DNA from: Lolium rigidum | Taxonomy: Eukaryota; Streptophyta; Magnoliopsida; Poales; Poaceae | Assembly: GCF_022539505.1 (NCBI RefSeq) | Contig: NC_061514.1 | Coordinates: 221,239,837-221,303,836, forward strand | Direction of reading: 5' to 3' | Length of the DNA stretch: 64,000 nucleotides | In this document: positions 11,312-23,112 of the stretch, in pieces | Layout: each line of letters opens with the position of its first letter | How positions within the stretch are numbered: the stretch's first letter is position 1 | Position numbers and translations under genes: made by a program | The notes under the pieces: model-generated | Told to the model about the DNA's origin: nothing | What the model saw: only the letters and a program-made list of their open reading frames with translations | Database searches by the model: none

Positions 11312-14300
11312 TATAACATCCCAAAATCCGTGCATTTTCAAATTCATGCATTGCATCATTGCACCATGCCAAAGTTTCAGTTTTAAAAGAGTTTTTATTC
11401 TTTTCATGCACAAAATTAATTTCTATACCAAGTTTTGCTAATAGTCTATTAGTTCAAACTTATAAAGTATATACGTATGTGTGTCTTGTTGGACTGGAAC
11501 GGTGCTCCATAATGTCCAAATACTGTACTAGGATTTTACAAAAAGAATCGTATTTATTTGCGTCAGTTCACATACCTAAAACTAAATCAGTTTTTAAACT
11601 GAAGAGAAAAGGAATAAAAAAAAAAGAGAAAGTCACCGGCCAGGCAACTCCAACGAGTTTGCCCAGCCTGGCAACATGCACGCGAGCATGCGTGCGTGAG
11701 GCATCGCCGCGTACGGCCGTGCTGGCCAGCAAAGCACGCACGCACATGCCGAGCCGCGTCCGCCCCGCGTTGCCTTCACTTTGTTTTTTCTCCGCTGACA
11801 CGTGGGACCCACGGTCATCTCCAACCTCCAGCCAGGAAATCTGCTCGCGTACGAGTTCGTTACTGGCCCGATTTTCACTCCGATTTCTTTGCCGTTTTCT
11901 CTCAGATCTCTGCCTCCTTTTGCACGAAACTTTGCCTATATATACCCCATATTCCCCTCAATATTTTGACGCCAAAAGCCCCAATTTTTGCGCCGCTAGG
12001 CTGCGGAAATTTCTCGCCGGAGATTCGATCTACAATCACCATTGTTGGAGCTCGGAGGTTGATGTCGCTGACGAATCTGACAACCCCTGCCCCTCATTTT
12101 TGTTCTAAGCTCTTCCCCTCTCAGTACAACGTCTTCCTCACACTTGTTCCCCATCTGCAGAGCACTAGGACGCCGGTAATTCGTCGCCGGAGTTCCCATC
12201 GCCCGGAGCTCCATTCGCCCGTAGCTGCCACCCGAGAGAGAGGAACACGACGGAAAAGACACCACTGTTACCGTTGTTATCCGCTGCATCTCGTCGTCCA
12301 CTTCGCCGCCGCCAAGAACCGTCGGAACCGTCGCCAAGTTCATTGTCTGAGCCGCCACCGCCACCGTCATCCATTGATTCCGGTGAGCTCCCAGATTCAA
12401 TCTGGGCTACACGTCTTCGCTTTAATCCGACGACCCACAAGCGTGATCCGCGTGAAGGGGTATCGGCGAATCAGATCGCGCCATGTGTCGTTGTTTTAAT
12501 GTCAAAATAGAAATTTTCGTACGTAAAAGACAGGGGATATGCTAATCTTGTAAAAATCATAACTATAGTTTCGTAACTCGAAAAATTGCATACAATATAC
12601 CGTTGCAATCATAAAATTGAGAGGAACACATCAGTGCTGTTACTTTGTATTTTTTGGAAACTTACAGATTTTCAAATTTAAAACTAGTGTTTATAGTATT
12701 TTTGATATATTTTAACCTTGGTAAATGCTTTTAAATTAATTCCAACGCCAAATGAAAGATAATGAAATTGTCTCTGTAGCAGTATGATTATTTGGGGTTT
12801 TCGAAATTATTTTATGCATAAGTTACTGTTTGATTAATTATGCTATTTGAAAACTATTGAATAAATAAATTGTTTTGAAAGTATTTATGAACCAAAATTG
12901 TTTTCAGAACATGCATGCATATTTTTATTGTGTAACTTCTCTGTTTGCATTGCTTTGTAATTGATTGTAAATTGTTTGCTTCGTTAGGTTGTTCGGAGTG
13001 CAACGAGTGCGACTGCGGTGATTGTCTGAACAACAACGAATGCAAGTGTCACACACCGTTCTGTCCTACTATTTTTCTATGCACTTTGTAGTTATTTTCA
13101 GTAGCTATCCATGTGTAGGATTGTTTTAAATATATATATTACTATGCTATGAACACCTATTAGAACATCCACATGTTCAACACTTGATTCTTTTGTCGCC
13201 ATCGTATTGTTGTTTGCTTAGCAATGCCATCTTAGATGCGTGGATTGGGTTATCATGATAAGTTTAGATGAATAAAAGTATATGTTTTGATATAATGAAA
13301 ACAACCTGAATAATGAAACACCTGGGCGGATTGGTAAGACGGGAGCGTCTGCACGGTGAACAATGGTGGGGATTGCCGCCCAGGGATCAAAGAGATTGGA
13401 TAGGTTTCTTGTTTAGTAGCTTCCGTGTACAGCCGCATGTCATATGGGCTCTGGCTTGACTAAGTAAGTTGTAGGAACCCGACCTGACGTGACTAGCAGA
13501 TGTAGATGTGTAGGTTGGCATGGGTCCGTCCAGATGGCTTGGGGTCCTACTTCTGAAAACGGTCTCGACTCAGTCTTTTCCCGACCATTTGAGCAAATTG
13601 AGCATCATGATAAAAGGGGCTGACTAGGTCATGTGGGTAAAGTGTACAATCCTCTCGAGAGTGTCAAACTAAGTACTTAGCCGTGTCCCCGGTTACGGAC
13701 AACTATGAGCAAATAGGCATGTTACCGTTTGGAAGATCTCAGCATTCCAATTTCCTAATAAAACTTGATGGGAAACAATGGGTTTAGGAGCATGCAAAGC
13801 TAGACTGGCTTGTGTCTACATGGGTCTATGCTAGCATGTCCATAGATGTTTAGGAGCATATAATGCTGACTGTCTTGCTGCAGCATGGGTTGTGCTAATG
13901 TGTTCTTAAACGATGTTTCTAAAGAAATAAAATGATTTATAAAAGATAGGGAAAATATTGCTTTCCGCAAATGAGCATAAACTCCACATGCCAAATGAGC
14001 ACGTAGTTGTTAGGCGCCATTATATATATCCACCAAATAGTGACATTTGCCAATACAATTCCAAATGTATTGACCCTGCGTGGCTGCAACGTTTTATGTT
14101 GCAGGTTACTCCGAGGACGAGTAAGGTATCGATTTTAGGTCGCGAGCTTCCACTCAACATGTTCTCCTGTGGCGTGATGGAGCTCTTTGAATTTATTGTT
14201 TTTCCGCTTTGAACTCTGTTATTTGAGCTAGCCATGAGCTATGCAAGTTGTAATAAATATATTATGGATCATACGTTGTAATAAGTGACGCATTTGCTAT

Positions 14301-14398
14301 TCTGTTTATTCATCGAATTGTGTGTGCTAGCGAATGATCCATGGGACTAGCACTGTATGCACAGAGATCCAATCCTTACCGGTTTGAATCGCTTAAAC
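11312..14398 (+). repeat. 3' LTR of element B (right end uncertain)
   Basis: It follows the chromodomain stop and a purine-rich tract (TTAAGGGGGTTAGG, 11296-11309). The start reads TATAACATCCC where this LTR type normally starts TGTAACATCCC, as element C does, so the terminal TG appears mutated to TA. A TATA box lies at 11936-11944. The region 11640-12480 is GC-rich and the remainder AT-rich, with no gene. The boundary at about 14398/14399 is defined only by where homology to element D begins, so the LTR end may have been lost. Confidence 0.65.
11936..11944 (+). promoter_or_regulatory. TATA box of element B LTR
   Basis: CTATATATA sits about 625 bp inside the LTR, after a C/T-rich stretch, at the usual place for the U3/R boundary of a plant LTR. 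Confidence 0.55.
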
Positions 14399-15357
14399 TA
14401 GTGGCACATCCGCTTATCCAATAATTTTGCAAAAAGAGCTGGGAACGGGGTTCCCAGCCCCAATTAATCAACTTTCATTAATAATTCTCTTCACATGTTT
14501 TGCCCTGATTTATCAGTAAGCAACTTAAATTGCAAATAGACACTCCTCCATGGTATGTGATTGATGGAAGGCACCCGAGGATTCGGTTAGCCATGGATTG
14601 TGTAAGCAAAGGTTGGGGGGAGTGTCATCCGTAATAAAACTAAAATATATGTGTAAACAAAAGAGAAGAGGGATGATTTACCTTGCTGGTAGAGATAACG
14701 TCCTTCATGGGAGCCGCTCTTGAAAGTCTGGTTGACGAGGTAGTTAGAGTACCCACTATCATTCGTTGACAACAACAAACACCTCTCAAAATAATTTTAC
14801 TCCTGTTTTACAAATGAAAAGCTCTAGCACATGTTAATCCCTGCTTCCCTCTCGCGAAGGGTCAATCATTTACTTTTACATTGAGTCTCCATCCTTTCTT
14901 TGAGCACCTTCTTGAGAGCACAAGCTGTCATTCTTAGTACAATATGCTTGTCCCAAAATGTAATTAAGCGTGGTATAACCTTGATGCTTTTATCTTTGAT
15001 AACCTCTACTTCCGATCTCCCCATGAACTTCGAAGGTGCCCGAGCATTTATGTTTCTGCTGTACAAATACGGGCAAGCGAGATACCACTTTATCATATAC
15101 TTCTGTGAACATTGCAATCTTGCTGATAGACATGATTCATGATGCTTATTATTAATTTGTTGGTACCTTTTCCATGATCGACATAGCTATTAGATGACTT
15201 TATTTGCATGTACCTTATTATGAATTGCCTAAGTACTTGTCCATATCAGGAGAATATTTACATCATATGAACAAATGTGTTCGTGAAAGTTCTTTTATCG
15301 CACTCAGTTGTTAACTGAATTGCTCGATGACAACCAATAAGCTACGCTTGGGGGAGT
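14399..15357 (+). repeat. Left copy of element D 3' internal sequence
   Basis: From GTGGCACATCC to the purine tract CGCTTGGGGGAGT it is nearly identical to 21134-22089, with scattered single-base changes. It ends exactly at the TGATACGTC start of the LTR at 15358. No gene is present; small frames are mirrored in both copies. It is the tail of a lost upstream unit. Confidence 0.85.
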
Positions 15358-16748
15358 TGATACGTCCAAAACGTATCTACTTTCCCGAACACTTTTGCTA
15401 TTGTTTTGCCTCTAATTTGTGTATTTTGGATACAACTAACACGGACTAACGCTGTTTTCAGCAGAATTGCCCTGGTGTCTCGTTTTTGTGCGTAAACTCA
15501 ACTTTCGGGAAAATCCCCGGGATTAATTCCAATGGGCCTATTTTCACAGAATAATGACGGAGCCAGAAGACCAGAAGGAGGGGGGCCACGAGGCAGCCAC
15601 CCCACCAGGCGGCGCGACAGGCCCCTGGGCCGCGCCAGCCTATGGTGGCGGCGCCTCGGGCAGCCCCAGGTGCCCCATTCTGGACTACTTAACGTCTTCG
15701 CCCCAGGGGTTAGACGAAATCGCCAGAAGACATCCAGAACACCGCCGCCATCGCGAAACTCCGTCTCGGGATCAGAAACTCCGTTCTGGCACTCCGCCGG
15801 GACGGGGAATTGGAGGAGATCATCGCCATCATCACCACCGACGCCTCTCCATCGACCAGCCATGTTTCCCCCATCCATGTGTGAGTAATTCCCCCGCTGT
15901 AGGCTGAAGGGGATGGTAGGGATTGGATGAGATTGGTCATGTAATAGCATAAGATTGTAGGGCATAGTGCCTAGTATCCGTAATTGGTACTTTTATGATA
16001 TTGTTGCAACTTGTTATGGTTAATGCTTGTCACTAGGGCCCGAGTGCCATCATCTTAGATCTGAACATGTTATCAATTCATGATGATATTCATTGCTTTA
16101 TGATCTTACCTGCAAGTTGTATACACGTATTGTTGTCCGGAACCCGAGGCCCCAAAGTGACGAAATTGGGACAACCGAAGGGGAAGGCGGTGATATGAGG
16201 ATCACATGTGTTCACGGAGTGTTAATGCTTTGCTCCGGTGCTCTATTAAAAGGAGTACCTTAATTTCCGATAGATTCCCTAGAGGCCCGGCTGCCACCGG
16301 CTGGTAGGACAAAAGATGTTGTGCAAGTTTCTCATTGCGAGCACGTACGACTAAATATGGAACACATGCCTATGGATTGATTAGTACTTGGATACCGTTT
16401 TATTACTATCACGCAAATGCCCTACCTTGATTGTTACATGAGTTTTCTCATCCATGCAACGCTCGTTCATCCATCCCCTGTGCCTACGAGTATTTTAATC
16501 CTCCCGCTTACTATAATCACTACTCGCTGTCTTTGTTACACTGTCTGCGATATTTCACTACTTGCTCTTGCTATAAAACTGTTACTACTGATAAACTCTT
16601 GCGAGCAAGTCTGTTTCCAGTGCAGCTGAATTGACAACTCCGTTGTTAAGGCTTACAAATATTCTTTGGCTCCCCTTGTGTCGAATCAATAAATTGGGTT
16701 TTACTTCGCTCGAAGACTGTTGCGATCCCCTATACTTGTGGGTCATCA
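15358..16748 (+). repeat. LTR of element D (complete copy)
   Basis: It starts TGATACGTCC and ends GGGTCATCA, 1391 bp, and is followed after 11 bp by the tRNA-Asp primer site. It aligns with 22090-23112 up to the point where that copy is cut. The GC-rich block 15540-15900 has open frames in both LTR copies that look like composition artefacts. A CTACTTAA sequence near 15685 could be the core promoter. Confidence 0.85.
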
Positions 16749-16759
16749 AGACTATTTTC

Positions 16760-16777
16760 TGGCGCCGTTGCCGGGGA
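16760..16777 (+). other. Primer binding site of element D (tRNA-Asp)
   Basis: TGGCGCCGTTGCCGGGGA is the perfect complement of the plant tRNA-Asp 3' end including CCA. Athila-lineage elements use this primer. It fixes the end of the 5' LTR at 16748. Confidence 0.85.
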
Positions 16778-16852
16778 GCATAGCTTTATTTGCAAGTTCA
16801 CTTGGATTGCAAGTTCACACGGATTGATATTGTTCGCTGCAAATTCTCCATC

Positions 16853-19518
16853 ATGGGTAAACCTCGCGATACTAAAGTCGCCATATTACCATCCACTACA
16901 AGAAAAGGTACAACTCTGAGTACCTCTGCTGCTCTTGATTCACCATCTCGTGATAAGTAAACTTGTTTCACCACCACAAGCTTCAAATGCTTGGTACTTC
17001 TGCTGAATCTGAAAATTCCTCTTATAATTTTGATGATGCTTCGCTACGCTTGATAATGATGGTTCATTAGGATCTTTTCTAGATGCTACAATTGCTAGGT
17101 CTAGACAAATTGAAAATACTGAAATTTCTAATGAAAATGCTGCTACACCTGTTAATTCACCTGAGTCTGTTGAATACTCTAGTGATGATCTTGATGAAGA
17201 TTATGTAGAACTTGATGATGATTTTATTGATAAATGCAATGCTACTACTGGTACAAGTAATATTAAAAAGATTCTTGCACACCATACTGTTAGATATAAA
17301 CTGTCTCCTGATCCTAAATTTGCCACATCTCCTATAAACATTAAGGATAAGGATTATGATTTTTCTCTTGATTTATCTCATATAGCTATTGTTGAGAAAA
17401 CACCTTTTTGTGGTACTGAAAAATAAAGTGCTGTAGAACACATGAATGAGCTTTCAACTCTGAGTAGCTTGTTTTCTGATGATATTAAGAAGCATACTTA
17501 TTTTGTTGCTAAAATTTTTCATTTCTCAATAAAGGATGATGCTAAAACTTGGTATAATAGTTTGCCTCCTGATTCATTTGATAGTCTAAGTGATTTGCTT
17601 GATGTTTTCTTTCGGAAATACTTTCCTGCTAGTGCTCACCATATTGCTTTGCAGAGAATTTATAATTTTGACCAGGAAGATGGAGAGAAATTGCCTGAGG
17701 CTTGGGCGAGATTTTGCTCTCTTATTAGAGCTCGGCACTGGACATGATCTGGAAAAGCATGATTTACTTGATATATTTTATAGTGGACTAACCATTGAGT
17801 CTAGGGCATACCTGGATAGTTGTGCTTGGTTGTGTTTTCGGAAAAGAACTCCGGACGATGCTTGAAGAATTATTGGCTAGAATAGGCCGAAATCATGATG
17901 ATTGGACTACACCTGAACCAACCCCGACACCAATATTGAAGAAGATGGGTATGATTAAATTAAATGATGAAGATATGAGGGAAGCCAAGAAATCTCTTAA
18001 GGAGAAAGGTATTAAATCTGAAGATGTGAAGAATTTACCTCCCATAGAAGATTTATGTAAGATAACTCCCCCTTCATCCATGATTGAGGTACATTCTCTT
18101 CAACGCTTTAGTAGGGAAGATATTCCGTACTCTAAACCTCCTGATCAATGTTTAGATGAGTTTGATAATTATATTTTTAAGCAAGATAATTTTAATATGA
18201 GAGTAGAGAATCATTTGATGGAAAATTCTCAAGCTATTAGTGAATTGCATAGTATTATGGAGAGAACCTCCAATGATGTTAAGATGCTTGTTAAACATTT
18301 TCATATGGTTCAAACTCAAATTGATCAACTCACTAAAGTGCAAAATGACTTGTTAAAAAATAGTTCGAAAGAAAAACATGCTTATGAAGTAACAACTAGA
18401 GGCGGTGTATCTACCCAGGATCCTCTATATCCTGAGGGGCATCCCAAAAGAGTTGAACAAGATTCTCAACGAACTGAAACTAGTGCTCCTTCTAAGAAAA
18501 AGAAAAAGAAACATAAAACTGTTGTAGAATCCTCTGAGCCTATTAATGATCCTAATAGTATTTCTATTTCGATGCTGAAACTGAAAGTGGTAATGAACAT
18601 GATAAAGATAATGATAAGAATGATGCTTCTGATAAAGAAGAAGTTGAAGATGAACCTGAAAAGCATGCTAAAAATAAAAAGTATACTAAATAAGATTTTA
18701 TTGCTAAGAAACATGGTAATGAACGGGAACCTTGGGTTCAAAAGCAAATGCCTTTTCCTGCTAAGAAACTAAAATCAAAGGAAGAAGAACACTATAATAA
18801 ATTTTGTGATTGGATGAAACCTTTATTCCTGCAAATCCCTTTGACTGATGCTATTAATATGCCTCCTTATTCAAAGTATATGAAAGATATTGTCTCTAAC
18901 AAAAGGAAAATTCCTAATGAGGAGATTTCCACTATGCTTGCTAATTACTCTTTCAATGGCAAAGTTCCAAAGAAGTTGGGCAACCTAGGTATACCGACTA
19001 TTCCTTGTTCCATTAAGAATAATTATGTTAGAACTGCTCTATGTGATTTGGGAGCAGGTGTTAGTGTTATGCCTTTTTCTCTTTATAAGAGACTTTATTT
19101 AGATAAGTTGATACCAACTGATATATCTTTGCAAATGGCTGATAAATCTACTGCTATTCCTGTTGGTATATGTGAGGATGTTCCTGTTCAAGTTACTAAT
19201 AATTGCTTAATATTAACTGATTTTGTTGTGTTGGAAATGCCTGAAGATGATAATATGTCTATTATTCTTGGGAGACCTTTTCTTAACACCGCAGAGGCTG
19301 TTATTGATTGCAATAAAGGAAAAGTTACTTTCAATGTCGATGACAAGGAGCATACTGTTTATTTTCCCAAGAGGATTGATAAAGTATGTGGAGTTAATAC
19401 AATTTCTAATGTGAGAACTATCAAAGTGGGAACTATTGCTTGTACTATATATGAGCCTAAGCAAGGATATCAAAGTATTATGATTGGATCCATATCAATT
19501 CAATACAAGGTAACATGA
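16853..19518 (+). pseudogene. gag: gag-protease of element D, broken
   Basis: The likely start is the ATG at 16853 (MGKPRDTKVAIL), but a stop follows near 16960 and the frame changes several times. The retrotransposon gag fold is seen at 17442-17747 (DDAKTWYNSLPPDSFDSL, FFRKYFPAS, EAWARF). The middle part at 17795-18772 has an acidic and Lys-rich stretch. The protease is at 18748-19518 with ALCDLGAGVSVMP, where catalytic D sits in the DLG form known from Athila elements, and the C-terminal motif IILGRPFLNT. The frame ends at the stop 19516-19518. No reverse transcriptase follows, so movement needed a helper. The AT-rich codon use is unlike that of elements A and F. Confidence 0.75.
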
Positions 19519-21133
19519 TTGATTTGACGTTTATTTCTTCTTATGTCATGTAAGATTTATTTGGTAGCAAGACTTGATCAACCTTGTTAACAAGTACATT
19601 TTATATGCATGGAAGAGCTAAGCAACATTTCTTTCTTCTCCACTTGTTTTACTTGCTGTAGCACTACTTGTTTTGCAAATTGCTTTAGTTGTTTAGAAGT
19701 TTGAACCAAGTGCCACCTCATGGGCACCGTGGGGTTGATCTCCACTTAGGCCAAAAGCCTAAGCTTGGGGGGAGGTATACCGGCATCACTCATTCATTGC
19801 ATATTACAATTGCTGGATACTTGTACATACTTGTTTAGCTTCTTAAAGTGGTTTTCTAATAAGAGGGAGATGATATTTGGGGAAGTGCTGATTGAAAACA
19901 GATTCTGGATTGATAGCAAAAAAAAATTCTCAAAAACAGCCAGATCGTTATTTTGCGAAGCCATTTTTTGTGCACGTTCCCCAGGTTGTTATCTAACTTT
20001 CATTAGTTGAACACTTTTCGAGCTGAGAAGCGGAAGAATTTCTTAAAAATCGATTACTGTACTGCTGTCAAGTTTGACGAATTTCTGCTGCTTTGTGTTT
20101 ATGTGACTCTTTTAGTTTTCATCTTCTTGTTTTTTGCTTTGTTTCTTTCCTAAAACACAAAAAGACCAAAAATATTTCTGTTGTTTCCCTTTACCATTTG
20201 TTTATTTTGGTTTCTTGTTCTTATGTTGCTTTATTTGCTATCGTTGGTTTGCTATAAGAAAATCCAAAAAGATTTTGCTTTGTTTGCTTGTTTCCTTTTG
20301 TTCTTGTTTCCAATCCGTAAACACCAAAAATGTTTTCTGTTCTTCTTTAGTTTTGTAAGTTCATTATGGAGTTCAGTGGTCTTCGGTGGTTGGAGCTTGG
20401 CTTTCATTTCATAGTAATCAAGCTACACAAGTGAAATGCAATAATGACGATCTACGACAATTCGACTGTGGTGAGAGGCTGGTATGAACTCTATTTGTTT
20501 TCATTTTTGTACATATACTCATCCATGTGAGCATGCTTAGTTGGTTCATGTGAGGTATATGTCATTTAAGAAAGTCTAGTAGTTCATGATCTCTCATGTT
20601 TAGCTCCAATTTATTAATATGAGTAGCATGTCATAAATATTTGCTTGCATTGTTTTATTCATAGATAGGTATGACATTGTGGTATCCTCCTCTGAATAAT
20701 TCACTTAAATCGACTTGGCACATGCTCACGCATGCATATGACTGAACAAAAGTCAATTAAGCCTCGATGATTTACTTTTCTTCAGAGTTCTTGTATCACT
20801 TTTATGCCTCCGTTAATTTATTTTGCCGCAAGCATGATTATGACAGTTACTGCTCTCTTGATTGTCGCTTCCCAGTCTATTGCTAGCCTTCACTTGTACT
20901 GAGCGGGAACGCTGCTCGTGCTTCCAAACCCCCAAAAACCAAGTTATTCCAGAGTGTCCACCATAAATACCTATGCATGGCATTTCAAACCATTCCAAGT
21001 AAATTCTCATGTGCTACCTTTAAACCTTCAAAATGCTTCTCAATTTGTGTCGATGTTTTATAGCTCATGAGTAAGTATGTGGTGTTTATCTTTCAATCTT
21101 GTCAATTACTCCTGACAGACTTTCATAATGGAG
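19519..21133 (+). other. Element D 3' untranslated spacer
   Basis: AT-rich, with T-runs (20080-20350) and no supported gene. An internal polypurine-like motif AAGCTTGGGGGGAGG sits at 19761-19775, about 2.3 kb before the real tract at 22076-22089. Confidence 0.6.
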
Positions 21134-22089
21134 TAGTGGCACATCCGCTTATCCAATAATTTTGCAAAAAGAGTTGGCAACGGGGTTCCCAGCCCCAATT
21201 AATCAACTTTCATTAATAATTCTCTTCACATGTTTTGCCCTGATTTATCAGTAAGCAACATAAATTGCAAATAGACACTCCTCCATGGTATGTGATTGAT
21301 GGAAGGCACCCGAGGATTCGGTTAGCCATGGATTGTGTAAGCAAAGGTTGGGGGGAGTGTCATCCGTAATAAAACTAAAATAAATGTGTAAACAAAAGAG
21401 AAGAGGGATGATTTACCTTGCTGGTAGAGATAACGTCCTTCATGGGAGCTGCTCTTGAAAGTCTGGTTGACGAGGTAGTTAGAGTACCCACTATCATTCG
21501 TTGACAACAACAAACACCTCTCAAAATAATTTTACTCCTGTTTTACAAATGAAAAGCTCTAGCACATCTTAATCCCTGCTTCCCTCTGCGAAGGGTCAAT
21601 CTTTTAATTTTACATTGAGTCTCCATCGTTTCTTTGAGCACCTTCTTGAGAGCACAACTGTCGTTCTTACTACAATATGCTTGTCCAAAAATGTGATTAA
21701 CTGTGGTATAACCTTGATGCTTTTATCTTTGATAACCTCTACTTCCAGTCTCCCCATGAACTTCGAAGGTGCCCGAGCATTTATGTTTTGCTGTACAAAT
21801 ATGGGCAAGCGAGATACCACTTTATCATATCCTTCTATGAACATTTCAATCTTGCTGATAGACATGATTCATGATGCTTATTATTATTTTGTTGGTACCT
21901 TTTCCATGATCGACATAGCTATTAGCTGACTTTATTTGCATGTACCTTATTATGAATTGCCTAAGGACTTGTCCATATCATGAGAATATTTACATCATAT
22001 GAACAAATGTGTTCGTGAAAGTTCTTTTATCGCACTCAGTTGTTAACTGAATTGCTTGAGGACAAGCAATAAGCTAAGCTTGGGGGAGT
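21134..22089 (+). repeat. Right copy of element D 3' internal sequence with polypurine tract
   Basis: Near-duplicate of 14399-15357. It ends in AAGCTTGGGGGAGT (22076-22089) immediately before the 3' LTR, which is the expected polypurine tract for plus-strand DNA priming. Confidence 0.85.
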
Positions 22090-23112
22090 TGATACGTCCA
22101 AAACGTATCTACTTTCCCGAACAATTTTGCTATTGTTTTGCCTCTAATTTGTGTATTTTGGATACAACTAACATGGACTAACGCTGTTTTCAGCAGAATT
22201 GCCCTGGTGTCTCGTTTTTGTGCAGAAACTCAACTTCCAGGAAAATCCCCGGGATTAATTCCAATGGGCCTATTTTCACAGAATAATGACAGAGCCAGAA
22301 GACCAGAAGGAGGGGGGCCACGAGGCAGCCACCCCACCAGGCGGCGCGGCAGGGCCCTAGGCCGCGCCAGCCTATGGTGGCGGCGCCTCGGGCAGCCCCA
22401 GGTGCCCCCCTCTGGACTACTTTATGTCTTCGACCTAAAAACGCACGGGGGTTAGAGGAAATCGCCAGAAGACATCCAGAACACGGCCGCCATCGCAAAA
22501 CTCCGTCTCGGGACCAGAAACTCAGTTCTGGCACTCCGCCGGGACGGGGAATTGGAGGAGATCATCGCCATCATCACCACCGACACCTCTCCATCGACCA
22601 GCCATGTTTCCCCCATCCATGTGTGACTAATTCCCCCGCTGTAGGCTAAAGGGGATGGTAGGGATTGGATGAGATTGGTCATGTAATAGCATAAGATTGT
22701 TAGGGCATAGTGCCTACTATCCGTAATTGGTACTTTTTTGCTATTGTTGCAACTTGTTATGCTTAATGCTTGTCACTAGGGCCCGAGTGCCATGATCTCA
22801 GATCTGAACATGTTATCAATTCATGATGATATTCATTGCTTTATGATCTTACCTGCAAGTTGTATAGACGTATTGTTGTCCGGAACCCGAGGCCCCAAAG
22901 TGACAGAAATTGGGACAACCGAAGGGGAAGGCGGTGATATGAGGATCACATGTGTTCACGGAGTGTTAATGCTTTGCTCCGGTGCTCTATTAAAAGGAGT
23001 ACCTTAATTTCCAGTAGATTCCCTAGAGGCCCGGCTGCCACCGGCTGGTAGGACAAAAGATGTTGTGCAAGTTTCTCATTGCGAGCACGTATGACTAAAT
23101 ATGGAACACATG
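22090..23112 (+). repeat. 3' LTR of element D, cut by element C
   Basis: It starts TGATACGTCC and matches 15358 onward up to GGAACACATG. At 23113 the sequence switches to TGTCAACACCCGG, the end of the element C LTR. In the complete copy ACACATG is followed by CCTATGGATTG, which should resume beyond the right edge of the window. Confidence 0.9.

Larger units (their letters stand above)
7720..14398 (+). mobile_element. Element B: chromovirus-type gypsy retrotransposon, 5' part outside the window
   Basis: It comprises the end of gag with a CCHC zinc knuckle, protease, one long pol frame ending in a chromodomain, and a 3' LTR from 11312. The 5' part was separated when element A inserted into gag, and lies left of the window. 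The right end is not a clean LTR terminus: at about 14399 the sequence changes into the 3' internal part of element D. The chromodomain and enzyme order (protease, reverse transcriptase, RNase H, integrase, chromodomain) place it among chromoviruses, probably the Tekay/Del clade. Confidence 0.85.
14399..23112 (+). mobile_element. Element D: Athila-like gag-protease-only retrotransposon in partial tandem form
   Basis: The order is: 3' internal sequence (14399-15357), LTR (15358-16748), primer site, gag-protease (16853-19518), spacer, a second copy of the 3' internal sequence (21134-22089), and a second LTR (22090-23112) cut by element C. There is no reverse transcriptase or integrase. The presence of 3' internal sequence before the first LTR means this is not a simple insertion; it looks like the remainder of a tandem head-to-tail array made by unequal recombination. 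The TGATACGTC LTR and tRNA-Asp primer site fit the Athila lineage (Sabrina/WHAM-type names come to mind from memory, unverified). Confidence 0.8.

Noticed and set aside
11696..12499. Long plus-strand frame in the GC-rich part of element B's LTR
   Set aside because: Arg/His/Ser-rich composition artefact with overlapping frames in all phases and no domain; it lies inside the LTR.
14587..15142. Frames near 14587-14778 and 14866-15142 present again at 21322-21929
   Set aside because: They are part of the duplicated 3' noncoding segment of element D; the duplicated copies differ by frame-disrupting changes.
15532..15940. Open frames on both strands repeated at 22138-22682
   Set aside because: They lie in the two LTR copies of element D and differ by frameshifts between copies, so they are not maintained genes.
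16760..16777. tRNA-Asp-like sequence considered as a tRNA gene
   Set aside because: Only the 18-nt complement of the tRNA 3' end is present, at the primer site position; no cloverleaf. Same for 29571-29588 and 61258-61269.
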